A DNA stretch of 64,000 bases from Halomonas stenophila (GCF_014192275.1 NZ_JACHXR010000004.1:62001-126000); one strand, 5' to 3'; positions 52,608-64,000 are shown, counted from the first letter of the stretch. Notes: a model not told the origin generated them from the sequence alone. Numbers and translations are program-made.

Positions 52608-54412
52608 TGGAGAGCCTCGACCACAGCCTGGCGCCCCACTGGACGGCGGCCAACCGCGCCCTGATCGCCAAGATGATCGGCGAGCTGGGCTACGAGCAGG
52701 TGATCGGCCCCGCCGCCGAGGGCGAGGGCTTCCGGCTCGACCTCGACGGCGCCACCTGGCGCTTTCGGGCCACGCCGAACCTGTGGGGCCAGCTGCGGGT
52801 GGACCCGGACAGCCTGAGCCCCCCGCCCGATGCCGGCCTCGAGGCCGCCGATTTTCTCCTCCAGCTGGCCCCGGTGCTGGGCATGAGCGACGCCCAGGTG
52901 GCCGAGCACCTGGAGGATCTCTTCGCCACCCTGCGGGCCGACTGTCGGCTGCGCGAGGCGCGTGGCGACCTGAGCGCCGACGACGCCATTCGCCTGGCCG
53001 AGCCAGAGCGCCAGCGCCTCCTCGACGGCCACCCCAAGTTCCTGTTCAACAAGGGTCGCCGCGGCTGGGGGCTGGAGGCCCTGGCACGCTTCGCCCCCGA
53101 ACACGGCGCCGGCTTCCGCCTCGGCTGGGTGGCCGTGGCCGACGAGGCCCTGGCGAGTGGCGGCGGGCCGGTGGATGCCGCGGCCCTGCTCGACTCGGCC
53201 CTGGACGCCGCCGAGCGCACCCGCCTGGAGCAGGCCCTGGCCGCCCGGGTCGCCGAGCCCGCCGCCTACCGCCTGCTGCCGGTCCACCCCTGGCAGTGGC
53301 AACAATGGCTCGGCCCCCTGCACGTCGCCGATATCGCCCGGGGACGCCTGCACTACCTCGGCGAGTTCGGCGATGCCTACGCCCCCCAGCAATCGCTGCG
53401 GACCCTGACCAACGTCAGCCGGCCGGCGGCCTACGACATCAAGCTGCCGCTGACCATCATGAACACCTCCTGCTACCGCGGCATCCCCGGCCGCTTCCTG
53501 CTCGCCGGGCCGGCCGCCTCGGCCTGGCTCGAGGCCAGGAGCCGCGACGACGAGGAGTTCGCCCGTGTCCACCTGGAGGTGCTCGCCGAGCCCGCCGGGG
53601 CCGTGCTGCCGCATGCCCAGTACGCCCGCCTGGACCAGGCGCCGTACCGCTACCGGGAACTCTTCGGGGTGATCTGGCGCGAGGCCCTGGCCCCGCGCCT
53701 GGCCGCCAACGAGCAGGCGCTGCTGATGGCCGAGCTGATGCAGAGCGACGAGGCCGGGCGCCCCTGGCTGGCCGCCTACCTGGCGGCGGCCGGCGCCGAG
53801 GGAGGCGAGGCGGCCGAGGCCTGGCTGCGCCGGATGTTCGAGGTGAGCGTGGTGCCCCTCTGGCACCTGATGTGCCGCTACGGGATGTCGCTGATCGCTC
53901 ACGGCCAGAACCTCACCCTGATCCTGCGCGACGGCTGGCCGCACCGGCTGGCGCTGAAGGACTTCCAGGGCGACCTGCGCCTGGTCGACGAGGACTTCCC
54001 CGAGGCCGCCGACCTCCCCGCCGAGCTCAAGGCGGTCACGGTGCGCCTGCCCCCGGAGAAGCTGATCCACGACCTGCAGACGGGGCACTTCGTCACCACC
54101 CTGCGCTTCATCGCCCCCCTGGCGGCGCATGGTGGCGTCTCGGAAGCCCGCTTCTACCAGTTGTGCGGCGAGGCACTCGACGCCTATCGGGCCCGTCACC
54201 CGGCGCTGGCCGAGCGCTTCGCCCGCTTCGACCTGTTCGCGCCGCGCATCCTGCGCCTGACCCTCAATCGCGCCAAGTTCCTGCACCCCACCGACAGCGC
54301 CGCCGAGCGCATGCTGGCGGAGATGGACCTGAGGGTCGACAACCCGCTGCATCTCGCCGCGCGGCCGAATGCCGCCGACGCGCCCCTCGCACAGGAGGTG
54401 TCCGATGACTGA
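52607..54412 (+). CDS. iucC: NIS siderophore synthetase IucC-type
   Basis: 601-residue second IucA/IucC synthetase, which attaches the second hydroxamate arm. Marks: LDGHPKFLFNKGRRGWG near residue 142, LLPVHPWQWQQW near 224, NVSRPAAYDIKLPLTIMNTS near 270, and GQNLTLILRDGWPHRLALKD near 434. ATG 52607 (TGATG overlap with iucB) is chosen over GTG 52604 because GGAGG then lies seven bases upstream. It overlaps iucD by 8 bp. Confidence 0.9.
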   Translation: MESLDHSLAPHWTAANRALIAKMIGELGYEQVIGPAAEGEGFRLDLDGATWRFRATPNLWGQLRVDPDSLSPPPDAGLEAADFLLQLAPVLGMSDAQVAEHLEDLFATLRADCRLREARGDLSADDAIRLAEPERQRLLDGHPKFLFNKGRRGWGLEALARFAPEHGAGFRLGWVAVADEALASGGGPVDAAALLDSALDAAERTRLEQALAARVAEPAAYRLLPVHPWQWQQWLGPLHVADIARGRLHYLGEFGDAYAPQQSLRTLTNVSRPAAYDIKLPLTIMNTSCYRGIPGRFLLAGPAASAWLEARSRDDEEFARVHLEVLAEPAGAVLPHAQYARLDQAPYRYRELFGVIWREALAPRLAANEQALLMAELMQSDEAGRPWLAAYLAAAGAEGGEAAEAWLRRMFEVSVVPLWHLMCRYGMSLIAHGQNLTLILRDGWPHRLALKDFQGDLRLVDEDFPEAADLPAELKAVTVRLPPEKLIHDLQTGHFVTTLRFIAPLAAHGGVSEARFYQLCGEALDAYRARHPALAERFARFDLFAPRILRLTLNRAKFLHPTDSAAERMLAEMDLRVDNPLHLAARPNAADAPLAQEVSDD

Positions 54413-55712
54413 TTCCCGCGTTCTCGACCTGGCCGGCCTGGGGGCCGGTCCCTTCAACCTGAGCATCGCCGCCCTGGCCGACTCGCATCTGCCGGACCTC
54501 GCCACCCGCTTCTTCGAGCGCCGCCGCGACCCGTCCTGGCACCCCGGCCTGATGCTGCCCGATACCCATCTGCAGACCGGCTTCCTCAAGGACCTGGTCA
54601 CCGCGGTGGCCCCGGACAACCGCCACTCCTTCCTCAGCTACCTGGTCGCCCATCGGCGCTTCTACCGTTTCCTCAACACCGAGACGGGCACCGTGAGCCG
54701 CGCCGAGTTCTCCGACTACCTGCGCTGGGCCGCCCGGCGCCTGGACAACGTCAGCCTGGGCGAGCCGGTGCGCGAGGTCACGCTGGACAGGGCCGGCTTC
54801 CGGCTGCGTACCGACCACGGCGACTATCGGGCCCGCCACCTCAGCCTGGGCACCGGCAAGCGGCCCTGGCTGCCGGACTTCGCCAGTGCCTACCAGGGGC
54901 CCCACTGCCTGCATGCCGCCGACATCGCCCACCATCGCCGCGACTTCAGCGGACGTCGCGTGGTGATCGTCGGGGGCGGGCAGAGCGGCGCCGACGTCTT
55001 CCTCAATGCCCTGCGCGGTCACTGGGGGCAGCCCAGGGAACTGAGCTGGGTATCGCGGCGGCGCAACTTCGAGCCCCTGGACGAGACGGCCTTCACCAAC
55101 GAATACTTCACCCCGGACTACACCCGGCTGTTCCACGGCCTGCCCCGCGACGTCCGCGAGCGCGAGGTGGCGGCCCAGAAGCTGGCCAGCGACGGCATTA
55201 CCCCGGCCGCCCTGCAGGCCCTGTACCGCGAGCTGTACCACCGCTTCGACGTGCTCGGCGAGCCCCGCTGGGCGCGCCTCCTCCCCCATCGCGAGGCCAT
55301 CGACCTGAAGCGTCATGGCCTGGGGTTCGAGCTGGCCACTTCCCATGGCCTCACCGGCCAACGGGAGGACTTCGCGGCCGACATCGTCATCTTCGCCACC
55401 GGCTTCCGCTCCCATCTGCCGGAATGCCTGGCGCCCCTGGCGGAACGCCTCGAGCACGACGAACATGGCGAGCTGGTGCTGGGACCGCACTTCGAGGCGC
55501 GCTGGGACGGCCCCGCCGCCCACCGCCTCTATGCGGTCAATGCCGGCCGGCACAGCCACGGCATCGCCGAACCCCAGCTTTCGTTGATGCCCTGGCGCTC
55601 GGCGACCATCCTCAATCATGCCGTCGGCCGGGAGGTCTTCGACCTGCGCGACGACGCCGGCCCCATCGACTGGCAGCCCCCGGCGGCCGCCGACTGGGCC
55701 CAGGTCATCTAG
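54405..55712 (+). CDS. iucD: Lysine/ornithine N-monooxygenase IucD-type
   Basis: 435-residue FAD-dependent N-hydroxylase that starts siderophore synthesis by hydroxylating the terminal amine of lysine or ornithine. FAD motif GLGAGPFNLSIAAL at residues 8-21, NADPH motif VVIVGGGQSGADVF near 188 and ATGFRSHLPE near 332. AGGAGGTG lies before ATG 54405. It is the last gene of the iuc operon, followed by a hairpin at 55719. Context favours lysine (aerobactin), but ornithine cannot be excluded. Confidence 0.9.
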   Translation: MTDSRVLDLAGLGAGPFNLSIAALADSHLPDLATRFFERRRDPSWHPGLMLPDTHLQTGFLKDLVTAVAPDNRHSFLSYLVAHRRFYRFLNTETGTVSRAEFSDYLRWAARRLDNVSLGEPVREVTLDRAGFRLRTDHGDYRARHLSLGTGKRPWLPDFASAYQGPHCLHAADIAHHRRDFSGRRVVIVGGGQSGADVFLNALRGHWGQPRELSWVSRRRNFEPLDETAFTNEYFTPDYTRLFHGLPRDVREREVAAQKLASDGITPAALQALYRELYHRFDVLGEPRWARLLPHREAIDLKRHGLGFELATSHGLTGQREDFAADIVIFATGFRSHLPECLAPLAERLEHDEHGELVLGPHFEARWDGPAAHRLYAVNAGRHSHGIAEPQLSLMPWRSATILNHAVGREVFDLRDDAGPIDWQPPAAADWAQVI

Positions 55713-55718
55713 GAGCCG

Positions 55719-55753
55719 AGGTGTCATGGCCGGGAAGCGAGGCCGTGACACCT
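55719..55753 (+). terminator. Hairpin terminator after iucD
   Basis: AGGTGTCATGGCC (55719-55731) pairs with GGCCGTGACACCT (55741-55753), 13 pairs with one G-U and a nine-base loop. There is no long T-run, so strength is uncertain. It separates iucD from fhuF. Confidence 0.6.
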
Positions 55754-55756
55754 CAA

Positions 55757-55775
55757 TTGATAACCGTTATCGCTT
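55757..55775 (+). promoter_or_regulatory. Fur box upstream of fhuF
   Basis: TTGATAACCGTTATCGCTT contains the near-palindrome GATAAC-C-GTTATC, a good Fur site about 40 bp before the fhuF start. Confidence 0.75.
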
Positions 55776-55814
55776 CGATTAGCATGTTTCCCTTTGGCTC
55801 GGTCCCGCTCGCCC

Positions 55815-56555
55815 ATGACCTCCGCGCTCTCCCCACTCTACATCGGCCCCCTGGAGGGCCTGACACCGCCCCGGGTGTCGGCGGCGCCCGGGCCCGAGAC
55901 CCTGGCCGCCCGCGAGCTGCTCGACCCGGCCTACCTGGACGCGCTGCTCGCGCGCTTCGGCGCCCGGTACGGTCATGGCGACCGCCGGGCGGTGGCCTCG
56001 CTGTGGTCCAAGTGGCACTTCAGCGCCCTGGCGGCCCATGGCCTGGCCGCCAACCTGCTGCTGGAGCGCGACCTGCCGCTGGGCCTGGACGAGTTGCACC
56101 TCGAGCAGTCCGCCGTGGGGCAGACCACCGGCCTGGCGCTGCGCCATGCCGGCCGGCCCCTGGCCGAGCTCGATCCCTATCCCCGCTTCGCCACCCTGCT
56201 TGACGGCCACCTGACGCCGCTGGTCGAGGCCCTGGCCGCGGCCAGCGGGGCCTCACCCAAGGTGTTCTGGAGCAACGCCGGCAACTACTTCGAGTACTTC
56301 GCCGGCGCCCTGGCCGACCACCCCATGGCCTCGCCGGACGTGAGCGAGCCCGCCCGGGCGCTGATGGAGAGCCGCAGCCTGCCCGACGGCCGCCGCAACC
56401 CGCTCTACCGGCCGGTGCGCTACGTCACCCCCGCCGAGCCGGACCGGCCCGCCCGGGTGCGCCGATTGTGCTGCATCCGCTACCTGATCGACGAGCTCGG
56501 CTACTGCGGCAACTGCCCGCTGGCATGCCGGCGCGCCGGCAAGGCGGCTGGATGA
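55815..56555 (+). CDS. fhuF: FhuF-type siderophore ferric iron reductase
   Basis: 246-residue protein with the FhuF C-terminal 2Fe-2S motif RRLCCIRYLIDELGYCGNCP (Cys-Cys-x10-Cys-x2-Cys) and the conserved VFWSNAGNYFEYF near residue 155. It reduces ferric hydroxamate siderophores in the cytoplasm so iron is released. ATG 55815 is chosen over 55794 on family length. It has its own Fur box and follows the iuc operon, completing the make-export-import-release pathway. Confidence 0.88.
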   Translation: MTSALSPLYIGPLEGLTPPRVSAAPGPETLAARELLDPAYLDALLARFGARYGHGDRRAVASLWSKWHFSALAAHGLAANLLLERDLPLGLDELHLEQSAVGQTTGLALRHAGRPLAELDPYPRFATLLDGHLTPLVEALAAASGASPKVFWSNAGNYFEYFAGALADHPMASPDVSEPARALMESRSLPDGRRNPLYRPVRYVTPAEPDRPARVRRLCCIRYLIDELGYCGNCPLACRRAGKAAG

Positions 56556-56569
56556 GCCCGCCCGCCGCC

Positions 56570-57125
56570 GAGGTGCGCCCGCACACGCCCCGTGACGTCG
56601 AGTGGGCCGGAGACATCCAGTTCGAGGCGACGATGCTCCCAGCTGCCCAGGGGGCCCGAGACGGATGCCTGAGGCGTCTCGGTCGTGGACGGCCGTGTCG
56701 ACATCGCCCTGGAGGTTGTTGTAGGGCATCGGCACACGCAGGCCGTCGATCTGCAGGTTGGAAATCTCGAAGCCCCGCGAGGTGAAGTAGGTCCGGTCAG
56801 TCTCCAGCCGTTCCACCGTCACCCCCGGGGGGGGTGGATTCCAGGACATCGTTGATGGTGTGGGGGTTGAAGTCCTCGATCTGGGCCCGGGCCACCACCG
56901 AAACGGACCGGGGGGTCTCGCGAGGCGTCAGGTCGAGCTTGGTCGCGGTACTGGTGCACGAGACCCGATAGTCGTCGGCCCCCTCGGGGACGATCGACAG
57001 CGCCTCGGCCTCGACGGTCACCGTCTCGAGTTCCTCGGCGGACTCGGTCTACTGGGCCAGCAGGGCAGGGGACATCAGCACGAAGGCACCGGCGGCCCTG
57101 GGAGCCGCCGGGCGAAGAAGGGGTG
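56570..57125 (-). pseudogene. Decayed TonB-dependent siderophore receptor (N-terminal remnant)
   Basis: Three minus-strand frames give consecutive pieces of one FpvA/FoxA-like receptor. First come signal peptide remains and an in-frame stop, then TATKLDLTPRETPRSVSVVA with INDVLESTPPG. A frameshift leads to VTVERLETDRTYFTSRGFEI and MPYNNLQGDVDTAVHDRD, and a further shift and deletion to GSWEHRRLELDVSGPLDVTG. The plug segment after DR and almost the whole barrel are missing. It lies between fhuF and the ABC exporter, in a fitting iron-uptake context. Confidence 0.85.
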
Positions 57126-57141
57126 GGAACGAGGGAAACCG

Positions 57142-58947
<1,806 letters not shown>

Positions 58948-59013
58948 CGGGACTTTCCTGGTAAGCGGAGGCCCAAGCCTACGGCATGCACGGCGCCGGA
59001 CCAACCGACAACA

Positions 59014-59032
59014 TTGATAAGAATTCTCGTTT
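59014..59032. promoter_or_regulatory. Fur box between the ABC exporter and fhuC
   Basis: TTGATAAGAATTCTCGTTT matches the Fur consensus and contains the palindrome GAATTC at its core. It sits 67 bp from the exporter start and 62 bp from fhuC, so one site can control both directions. Confidence 0.8.
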
Positions 59033-59093
59033 GTCTTACGCTTGGCCGCGCACCGGGCCGCCCTTCGGCGGCAACCCGCTAGCGGAGCCCCCC

Positions 59094-59861
59094 ATGATCG
59101 AAACGCGCGCCGCCTCCTTCGAGGTCAACGGCCAATGCCTGCTGCATCCCCTCGACCTCGCCTTCGAGGAGGGCCGCATCCATGGCCTGATCGGTCACAA
59201 CGGCTCGGGCAAGTCGACCCTGCTCAAGCTGCTCGCCCGCCAGCAGCCCGCCAGCCGCGGGGAACTGCACCTGGACGGCAAGCCGCTGAGGGCCTGGGGG
59301 CATCGCGCCTTCGCCCGCCAGGTGGCCTACCTGCCCCAGCACCTGCCCGCCGCCGAGAACCTCACCGGCCGCGAGCTGGTGGGCTTCGGCCGCTATCCCT
59401 GGCATGGCCTGCTGGGCCGGCACGGCCGCGAGGACGAGGCGGCCATCGACCGCGCCCTCGCGCTGACCCACACCGAGCCCTTCGCCGACCGCCAGGTGGA
59501 TACCCTCTCCGGCGGCGAGCGCCAGCGGGTCTGGCTGGCCATGCTGCTGGCCCAGGGCAGCCGCTTCCTGCTGCTCGACGAGCCCCTGGCGGCGCTGGAC
59601 ATCGCCCATCAGGTGGAGGTGCTGGCGCTGACCCGCCGCCTGTGCCGGGAACTGGGTCTCGGCGTGGTCATCGTGCTCCACGACATCAACATGGCCGCCC
59701 GCTACTGCGACCACCTGGTGGCCCTGCATGGCGGTCGCCTGCTGGCCCAGGGCACGCCGGCGGAGATGATGAACGACGACACCCTCAAGGCCATCTACGG
59801 CATCCCCATGCACGTCATGGCCCACCCGACCGGCGATCACCGCGTCGCCATCGCCCACTAG
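59094..59861 (+). CDS. fhuC: Ferric hydroxamate ABC transporter ATPase FhuC
   Basis: 255-residue ATPase of the FecCD/FhuC group: Walker [10 protein letters not shown] near residue 36, LSGGERQR near 140, [12 protein letters not shown] near 160 and switch histidine in [15 protein letters not shown]. The segment [15 protein letters not shown] is typical for siderophore importers. It powers uptake of ferric siderophore through FhuB. ATG 59094 aligns with family starts. It is the first gene of fhuCDB. Confidence 0.92.
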   Translation: MIETRAASFEVNGQCLLHPLDLAFEEGRIHGLIGHNGSGKSTLLKLLARQQPASRGELHLDGKPLRAWGHRAFARQVAYLPQHLPAAENLTGRELVGFGRYPWHGLLGRHGREDEAAIDRALALTHTEPFADRQVDTLSGGERQRVWLAMLLAQGSRFLLLDEPLAALDIAHQVEVLALTRRLCRELGLGVVIVLHDINMAARYCDHLVALHGGRLLAQGTPAEMMNDDTLKAIYGIPMHVMAHPTGDHRVAIAH

Positions 59862-59877
59862 TTTGCTGGAGTCGCCC

Positions 59878-60747
59878 GTGTTTCGCCCTCGACGCGCCCT
59901 GGCATGGCTCGCCGCCCTGCTGACCGGACTCCTGACCACCGCGGCCATGGCCGCCCCGCCCCGCCTCGCCACCCTCGACTGGACCCTGGCCGAGACCCTG
60001 GTGGCCCTGGAGGCGCCGCCCCGGGCCGTGGCCCAGGTGGAGGCCTATCACGCCTGGGTGGTCGAACCCGCCCTGCCCGACACCACAACCGACCTGGGGC
60101 TGCGCAGCCAACCCAATCTGGAGCTGTTGGCGAGTCTCGACCCCGACCGCATCCTGATCTCGCCGATGTTCGCCAACCTCACCCCGCGCCTGTCGCGCAT
60201 CGCCCCGGTAGAGAACCTGACGCTCTACCGTCCCGGGCTCGACACCTGGACGGAGATGCGCGAGCTGACGCGGTCGATCGGCGAACTGGTGGACCGCCCC
60301 GAGGCGGCGACCCGGCTGATCGAGACGACGGAAGCCAAGCTCGCCGGGCTGCGCGAGGAGCTGGGTACCGACCAACCGCCCCTGTTGATGGTGCAATTCA
60401 TGGATAGCCGCCACGTGCGGGTGTTCGGCGCGGGCGGCCTCTTCCAGGCGGTGCTCGACCGCCTGGACCTGGACAACGCCTGGACGGGAGCGACCAACGC
60501 CTGGGGTTTCTCGCTGGTGGGCATCGAGGCGCTGGCCGACCTCGACGCCCGCCTGGTGGTGGTGGAGCCCTACCCCGCCGGCGTCCAAGAGACCCTGGCC
60601 GACAGCGGCCTCTGGCGGCACCTGGTCGAGACGAGCCGGGGCACGCCGATCGTCCTGCCCCCGGTGTGGAGCTTCGGCGCCCTGCCCTCGGCGGGACGCT
60701 TCGCCGAGCTGCTGGTGACCGCCCTGGAGAACGCCGATGCCGTCTGA
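59878..60747 (+). CDS. fhuD: Ferric hydroxamate-binding periplasmic protein FhuD
   Basis: 289 residues with a signal peptide ([20 protein letters not shown], then A) and a two-lobed class III binding fold: [16 protein letters not shown], then [20 protein letters not shown], and [20 protein letters not shown]. It delivers ferric hydroxamates to FhuB. GTG 59878 is chosen because CTGGAG lies six bases upstream; an earlier TTG in frame has none. It overlaps fhuB by 11 bp. Confidence 0.9.
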   Translation: MFRPRRALAWLAALLTGLLTTAAMAAPPRLATLDWTLAETLVALEAPPRAVAQVEAYHAWVVEPALPDTTTDLGLRSQPNLELLASLDPDRILISPMFANLTPRLSRIAPVENLTLYRPGLDTWTEMRELTRSIGELVDRPEAATRLIETTEAKLAGLREELGTDQPPLLMVQFMDSRHVRVFGAGGLFQAVLDRLDLDNAWTGATNAWGFSLVGIEALADLDARLVVVEPYPAGVQETLADSGLWRHLVETSRGTPIVLPPVWSFGALPSAGRFAELLVTALENADAV

Positions 60748-62743
60748 CGCCCTCGCCCGCCCCCGCCTGCCCCGGCCGCGCATGACTCCGGGCTGCGCCT
60801 GCCTCGTCCTGGGCCTGGCCGTGCTGGCCCTGGCGCTGGTCGAGCTCGACGCCCGTAGCGGGCTGCTCCCCGGCCTCGCGGCACTGGTCGGGACGCCCGG
60901 GGAGGCGACGGGGACGCTGGTGCTGCACTTCGCCTGGTGGCCACGCCTGGCCATGGCCCTGCTCGCCGGCGGCGGCCTGGCGCTGGCCGGGGTGTTGATG
61001 CAGCAGGTGCTGCGCAACCCCCTGGCCGCGCCCACCACCCTGGGGGTGGCCAGCGGCGCCAACCTGGCGCTGATGGCCGCCACCCTGCTGGCCCCCGGCC
61101 TGCTGGGCCTGGGGCGGGAATGGGTGGCGCTGGCCGGTGGCGGCCTGGCCATGGCACTGGTCTTCACCCTGGCCTGGCGACGCGGCCTGGCGCCGGTGGT
61201 GGTGGTGCTCGGCGGGCTGGTGGTCAACCTCTACTTCGGCGCCCTCTCCATGGTACTGCTGCTGTTCCACCAGGAGGAGCTCAAGGGGCTGCTGATCTGG
61301 GGGGCCGGCTCGCTGGCCCAGAACGGCTGGCAGGACGCCGCCTTCCTGGCCCCGCGCCTGGCGCTGGGGGCCCTGGCCGCCGCCTGGCTGCTGCGCCCCC
61401 TGGCGGTGCTGGAACTCGACGAGGCCGGCGCCAGGAGCCTCGGCGTCTCGCTCAAGCACCTGCGCCTGGCCGGCCTGGGCCTGGCGGTCTTCCTCACCGG
61501 CTGCGTGGTCAGCGTGGTGGGGATCATCGGCTTCATCGGCCTGGCCGCGCCCAACATCGTACGCCTGGCCGGCGCCCGCCGCCTGGGCGCGCGGCTGGTC
61601 TGGTCGACCCTGCTGGGCGCCCTGCTGCTGGCCACCACCGACCTGCTGCTGCAACGCTTCTCCGGGGCGCTGCCCACGCTGATTCCCACCGGCGCCACCA
61701 CGGCGGCGCTGGGGGCGCCCCTGCTGCTGTGGCTGATCCCCCGGCTGCGCCTGGGCGGCGAGGCCCCGCCCCGGGAGGCCCGAGCCCTCGGTACCCGCCA
61801 CCCCGCCCCCGGGCGCCTGGCCACCTGGCTGGCCCTGGGCCTCGCCGGGCTCGCCGTGGTGGCGCTGCTCGCCGGCCAGACGGGGGCCGGCTGGCACTGG
61901 GCGGCGCCCGCCGACTGGCAACTGCTGCAGTGGCGGTTGCCCCGGATGCTGGCCGCGGCCGGCTGCGGGGTGATGCTGGCCATCGCCGGCACCCTGATCC
62001 AGCGGCTCACCGGCAACCCCATGGCCAGCCCGGAGCTGCTGGGCATCAGCGGCGGCAGCGCCATCGCCCTGATGGGCGCCATCTTCCTGCTGCCCGCCCC
62101 CGGCAACCCGACCCTGGTGGCCGCCGGCACCCTCGGCGCCCTGGTCACCCTGGTGGTACTGGTGGGGCTGAACCGCCGGAGCGGCTTCCAGCCGGAGCGG
62201 CTGCTGCTCACCGGGGTGGCCATCACGGCGCTGTTCGACGCGGTCAGGGCCGTGGTACTGGCCGGCGGCGACCCCCGGGGCCAGCAGGTCATCGCCTGGC
62301 TGTCCGGGTCCACCTACTACGTCGACCCGACCAGCGCCCTGGCGGTGATCGGGGCGGCCCTGCTGCTGGCCCTGGCCGCGGCGCCGCTGGCCCGCTGGCT
62401 GGACATCCTGCCGCTGGGCGGCGCCAGTGCCTCCGCCCTGGGGCTGCCCCTGGCCCGCGCGCGACTGGTCCTGCTGCTGCTGGTGGCGCTGCTCACCGCC
62501 GGCGCCACCCTGGTGGTCGGCCCGCTGTCCTTCGTCGGCCTGCTGGCCCCGCACCTGGCCCGGCTGCTCGGCTTCTCCCGGGCCGGCGCGCACCTGCTCG
62601 GCGCCGCCCTGGCCGGGGCGCTGCTGATGGTGCTGGCCGACTGGCTGGGCCGCCAGCTGCTGTTCCCCGAGGAGATCCCCGCCGGCCTGGTGGCCTCGCT
62701 GCTCGGCGGCGCCTACTTCATGTGGGGGCTGCGGCGACTCTGA
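60737..62743 (+). CDS. fhuB: Ferric hydroxamate permease FhuB (duplicated)
   Basis: 668-residue permease made of two FecCD-type halves in one chain (about 20-340 and 345-668), about twenty helices in all. Each half has the conserved [20 protein letters not shown] / [20 protein letters not shown] region and a coupling G-x-GLxAPH/N block ([26 protein letters not shown]). This duplication is specific to FhuB. It pairs with FhuC and FhuD. A GC hairpin but no clear terminator follows before the DUF1007 gene. Confidence 0.94.
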   Translation: MPSDALARPRLPRPRMTPGCACLVLGLAVLALALVELDARSGLLPGLAALVGTPGEATGTLVLHFAWWPRLAMALLAGGGLALAGVLMQQVLRNPLAAPTTLGVASGANLALMAATLLAPGLLGLGREWVALAGGGLAMALVFTLAWRRGLAPVVVVLGGLVVNLYFGALSMVLLLFHQEELKGLLIWGAGSLAQNGWQDAAFLAPRLALGALAAAWLLRPLAVLELDEAGARSLGVSLKHLRLAGLGLAVFLTGCVVSVVGIIGFIGLAAPNIVRLAGARRLGARLVWSTLLGALLLATTDLLLQRFSGALPTLIPTGATTAALGAPLLLWLIPRLRLGGEAPPREARALGTRHPAPGRLATWLALGLAGLAVVALLAGQTGAGWHWAAPADWQLLQWRLPRMLAAAGCGVMLAIAGTLIQRLTGNPMASPELLGISGGSAIALMGAIFLLPAPGNPTLVAAGTLGALVTLVVLVGLNRRSGFQPERLLLTGVAITALFDAVRAVVLAGGDPRGQQVIAWLSGSTYYVDPTSALAVIGAALLLALAAAPLARWLDILPLGGASASALGLPLARARLVLLLLVALLTAGATLVVGPLSFVGLLAPHLARLLGFSRAGAHLLGAALAGALLMVLADWLGRQLLFPEEIPAGLVASLLGGAYFMWGLRRL

Positions 62744-62841
62744 GCGATGTACGACCGAGAGCGACAGCCTTAACTGCGTCAACCCTGGGGCGGCATCGCC
62801 CCGCGTTGCCGCCCTCCCGCTGCTGCCATAGGATATCGGCC

Positions 62842-63531
62842 ATGCTGACTCCACGTTCAACACCGGCCGGGGCCGGGCGCCGCCTCCTCGCCCTTTGCCT
62901 CGCCTGCGCCCTGTCTCTCTGGCCACGGCCGAGCCCGGCCCATCCTCACGGCTGGGTGGACGTCACGGTGCGCGTGCAGATGGATGAGCGCGGCCGGGTC
63001 GAGGCCCTCCAGCAACGCTGGCGCCTCGATCCCTTCTACAGCCAGCTGCTGCTGGAGGAACTGCGGGCCGCCCAGGGCGAGGCCTCGATGGAGGCTCGCC
63101 TCGACCAGCTCGGCGTGGAGATACGTCACAACCTGTCGCCACAGCACTACTTCACCCACGTCACCCGGGACGGGGAGGCGGTCGCGCTGGGCGAGGTCGA
63201 CGAGTTCACCACCCTGGAGCGCGACGGCCGCGTCGTCCTCATGTTCCGGCTGCCGCTGGCCGAGCCCCTGCCACTGGACCAGGCCGCTATGCGCTACCGG
63301 ATCTATGACCCGACCTACTATATCGAGGTGCTGCATGAGGCGGATGACGAAGCCCCCCGGCCTGACGCGCTGCGCGTGACGGGAGCCGACTGCGCCACGC
63401 GCATCATGGCCGCCGATCCCGACCCGGCCAAGGTCGCCGAGGCGGCGACCCTGGATCGCACCGAGCAGGCACCGGAGGGGCTGGGACGCTTCTTCGCCGA
63501 GACCGGAGAGGTGCGATGCGATCTCCCCTAG
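62842..63531 (+). CDS. DUF1007 family periplasmic protein
   Basis: 229 residues with a signal peptide (LLALCLACALSLWPRPSPAH) followed by HPHGWVDVTVRVQMDERGRV, the DUF1007 signature, and DPTYYIEVLHEADD near residue 155. DUF1007 genes regularly precede NicO/RcnA-type nickel-cobalt or zinc-linked transporters, as here, and the protein probably handles metal in the periplasm. AGGA precedes the ATG. It overlaps the next gene by 16 bp. Confidence 0.88.
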   Translation: MLTPRSTPAGAGRRLLALCLACALSLWPRPSPAHPHGWVDVTVRVQMDERGRVEALQQRWRLDPFYSQLLLEELRAAQGEASMEARLDQLGVEIRHNLSPQHYFTHVTRDGEAVALGEVDEFTTLERDGRVVLMFRLPLAEPLPLDQAAMRYRIYDPTYYIEVLHEADDEAPRPDALRVTGADCATRIMAADPDPAKVAEAATLDRTEQAPEGLGRFFAETGEVRCDLP

Positions 63532-64000
63532 ACACCTCCCGGGGCGCCGCGCCGCCGGCGCGCGACCCCGCGACGGCCATGCGTGACACCATGGCACGCC
63601 CGTCTCCCCGGTGGCGTTGGCTCGTCGGACTCGGCGTGCTGTCGCTGGCGGTGATCGGCCTGGCCTGGTTCACCAGCGGCCAGGGCGTTGGCCTGCAGTT
63701 GGTCGCCTGGCAGCGCGATCTCCACCGCGCGCTGACGGAGGCGATCACCTACCTCGACGCCGTGCCGAGCGTGACCGCCTGGGTGAGCCTGCTCGGCCTC
63801 AGCTTCGGTTACGGCGTCTTCCATGCCGCCGGCCCCGGCCACGGCAAGGCGGTGCTCACCACCTATCTGCTCAGCCAGGGCGGCGCCCTGCGCCGAGCCC
63901 TGCTGCTCTCCTGCCTGGCCTCGCTGCTGCAGGCCCTGGTGGCCATTGCCCTGGTCACGCTGCTGGTCCATGGCCTGGGGTGGCTGACGCGCCAGGCCAT
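63516..64000 (+). CDS. NicO/RcnA-type nickel-cobalt transporter, truncated by window end
   Basis: The visible 161 residues start MRSPLDTSRGAAPPARD, followed by a membrane helix (LVGLGVLSLAVIGLAWF) and the family motif FHAAGPGHGKAVLTTYLLSQ with its metal-binding histidines near residue 112. The start is preceded by GGAGAGGTGCG and overlaps the DUF1007 gene, so they form one operon. The C-terminal half lies outside the window. Direction of transport is not decided by sequence. Confidence 0.85.
   Translation, partial: MRSPLDTSRGAAPPARDPATAMRDTMARPSPRWRWLVGLGVLSLAVIGLAWFTSGQGVGLQLVAWQRDLHRALTEAITYLDAVPSVTAWVSLLGLSFGYGVFHAAGPGHGKAVLTTYLLSQGGALRRALLLSCLASLLQALVAIALVTLLVHGLGWLTRQA

Noticed and set aside
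60398-62926. 842-residue minus-strand open frame opposite fhuB
   Set aside because: It is a shadow frame caused by high third-position GC. The product is a low-complexity Gln/Gly/Pro/Ala mix with no domain, and the plus strand is a clear FhuB.

Overview
The window is a high-GC, gene-dense chromosomal segment. It most resembles a halophilic gammaproteobacterium of the Halomonas type. That is inference from base composition and gene families (osmoregulated periplasmic glucan genes, an AzlCD pair, a Fur-regulated citrate-hydroxamate siderophore locus), because no rRNA or species marker is present. Most genes overlap by ATGA or TGATG junctions and form compact operons.

Layout. 0-9 kb: housekeeping genes, namely a yybP-ykoY manganese riboswitch with mntP, a CDF cation exporter, an HPP membrane protein, a PhoD-like phosphatase, NnrU, YtoQ, ChaC, and an unusual 580-residue isocitrate dehydrogenase with an internal duplication. 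9-14.4 kb: opgG-opgH-acyltransferase operon (minus strand) for periplasmic glucans. 14.9-17.2 kb: a DUF4124 protein and an XRE/cupin regulator with azlC-azlD, preceded by two abutting 16-bp palindromes. 17.4-29.4 kb: one long respiratory operon encoding Alternative Complex III (actA-F), a small membrane protein, SCO1 and a caa3 oxidase (coxB-A-C-D) of the A2 type. 29.5-31.1 kb: a DASS/SLC13 carboxylate transporter.

31.1-44.3 kb is accessory DNA of lower GC. It holds a decayed IS66 transposase end, an orphan HsdR-N-like nuclease, an intact IS66-family element with 22-bp inverted repeats and a perfect 8-bp target duplication (TAAAAATC), and an 8.45-kb integrative element. That element sits in the anticodon loop of a tRNA-Ile2(CAU) gene. 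It has split the gene: the 5' half is at 44262-44301 and the 3' half at 35777-35821. The element carries its own complete tRNA-Ile2(CAU) at 44068-44144, in the same orientation and about 120 bp downstream of the orphaned 5' half. The two host halves pair perfectly with each other in the anticodon stem, while the element copy has a different but self-consistent stem. This appears to be host-gene disruption with replacement rather than the usual tRNA restoration. The element also encodes a tyrosine integrase, an AlpA-like HTH protein, a DUF3987 protein, an AT-rich non-coding tract with inverted and direct repeats (possible origin), a DUF5681 protein and several unknowns. No capsid, portal or terminase large subunit gene is visible.

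44.3-64 kb returns to chromosomal style: an uncharacterised 345-residue protein and a YceI-like protein, then an aerobactin-type locus (iutA, an MFS exporter, iucABCD, fhuF) with Fur-box-like sequences in front of each unit. A deleted TonB-receptor pseudogene follows, then an ABC exporter divergent from fhuC-fhuD-fhuB across a shared Fur box, and a DUF1007/NicO nickel-cobalt type pair that runs off the window end.
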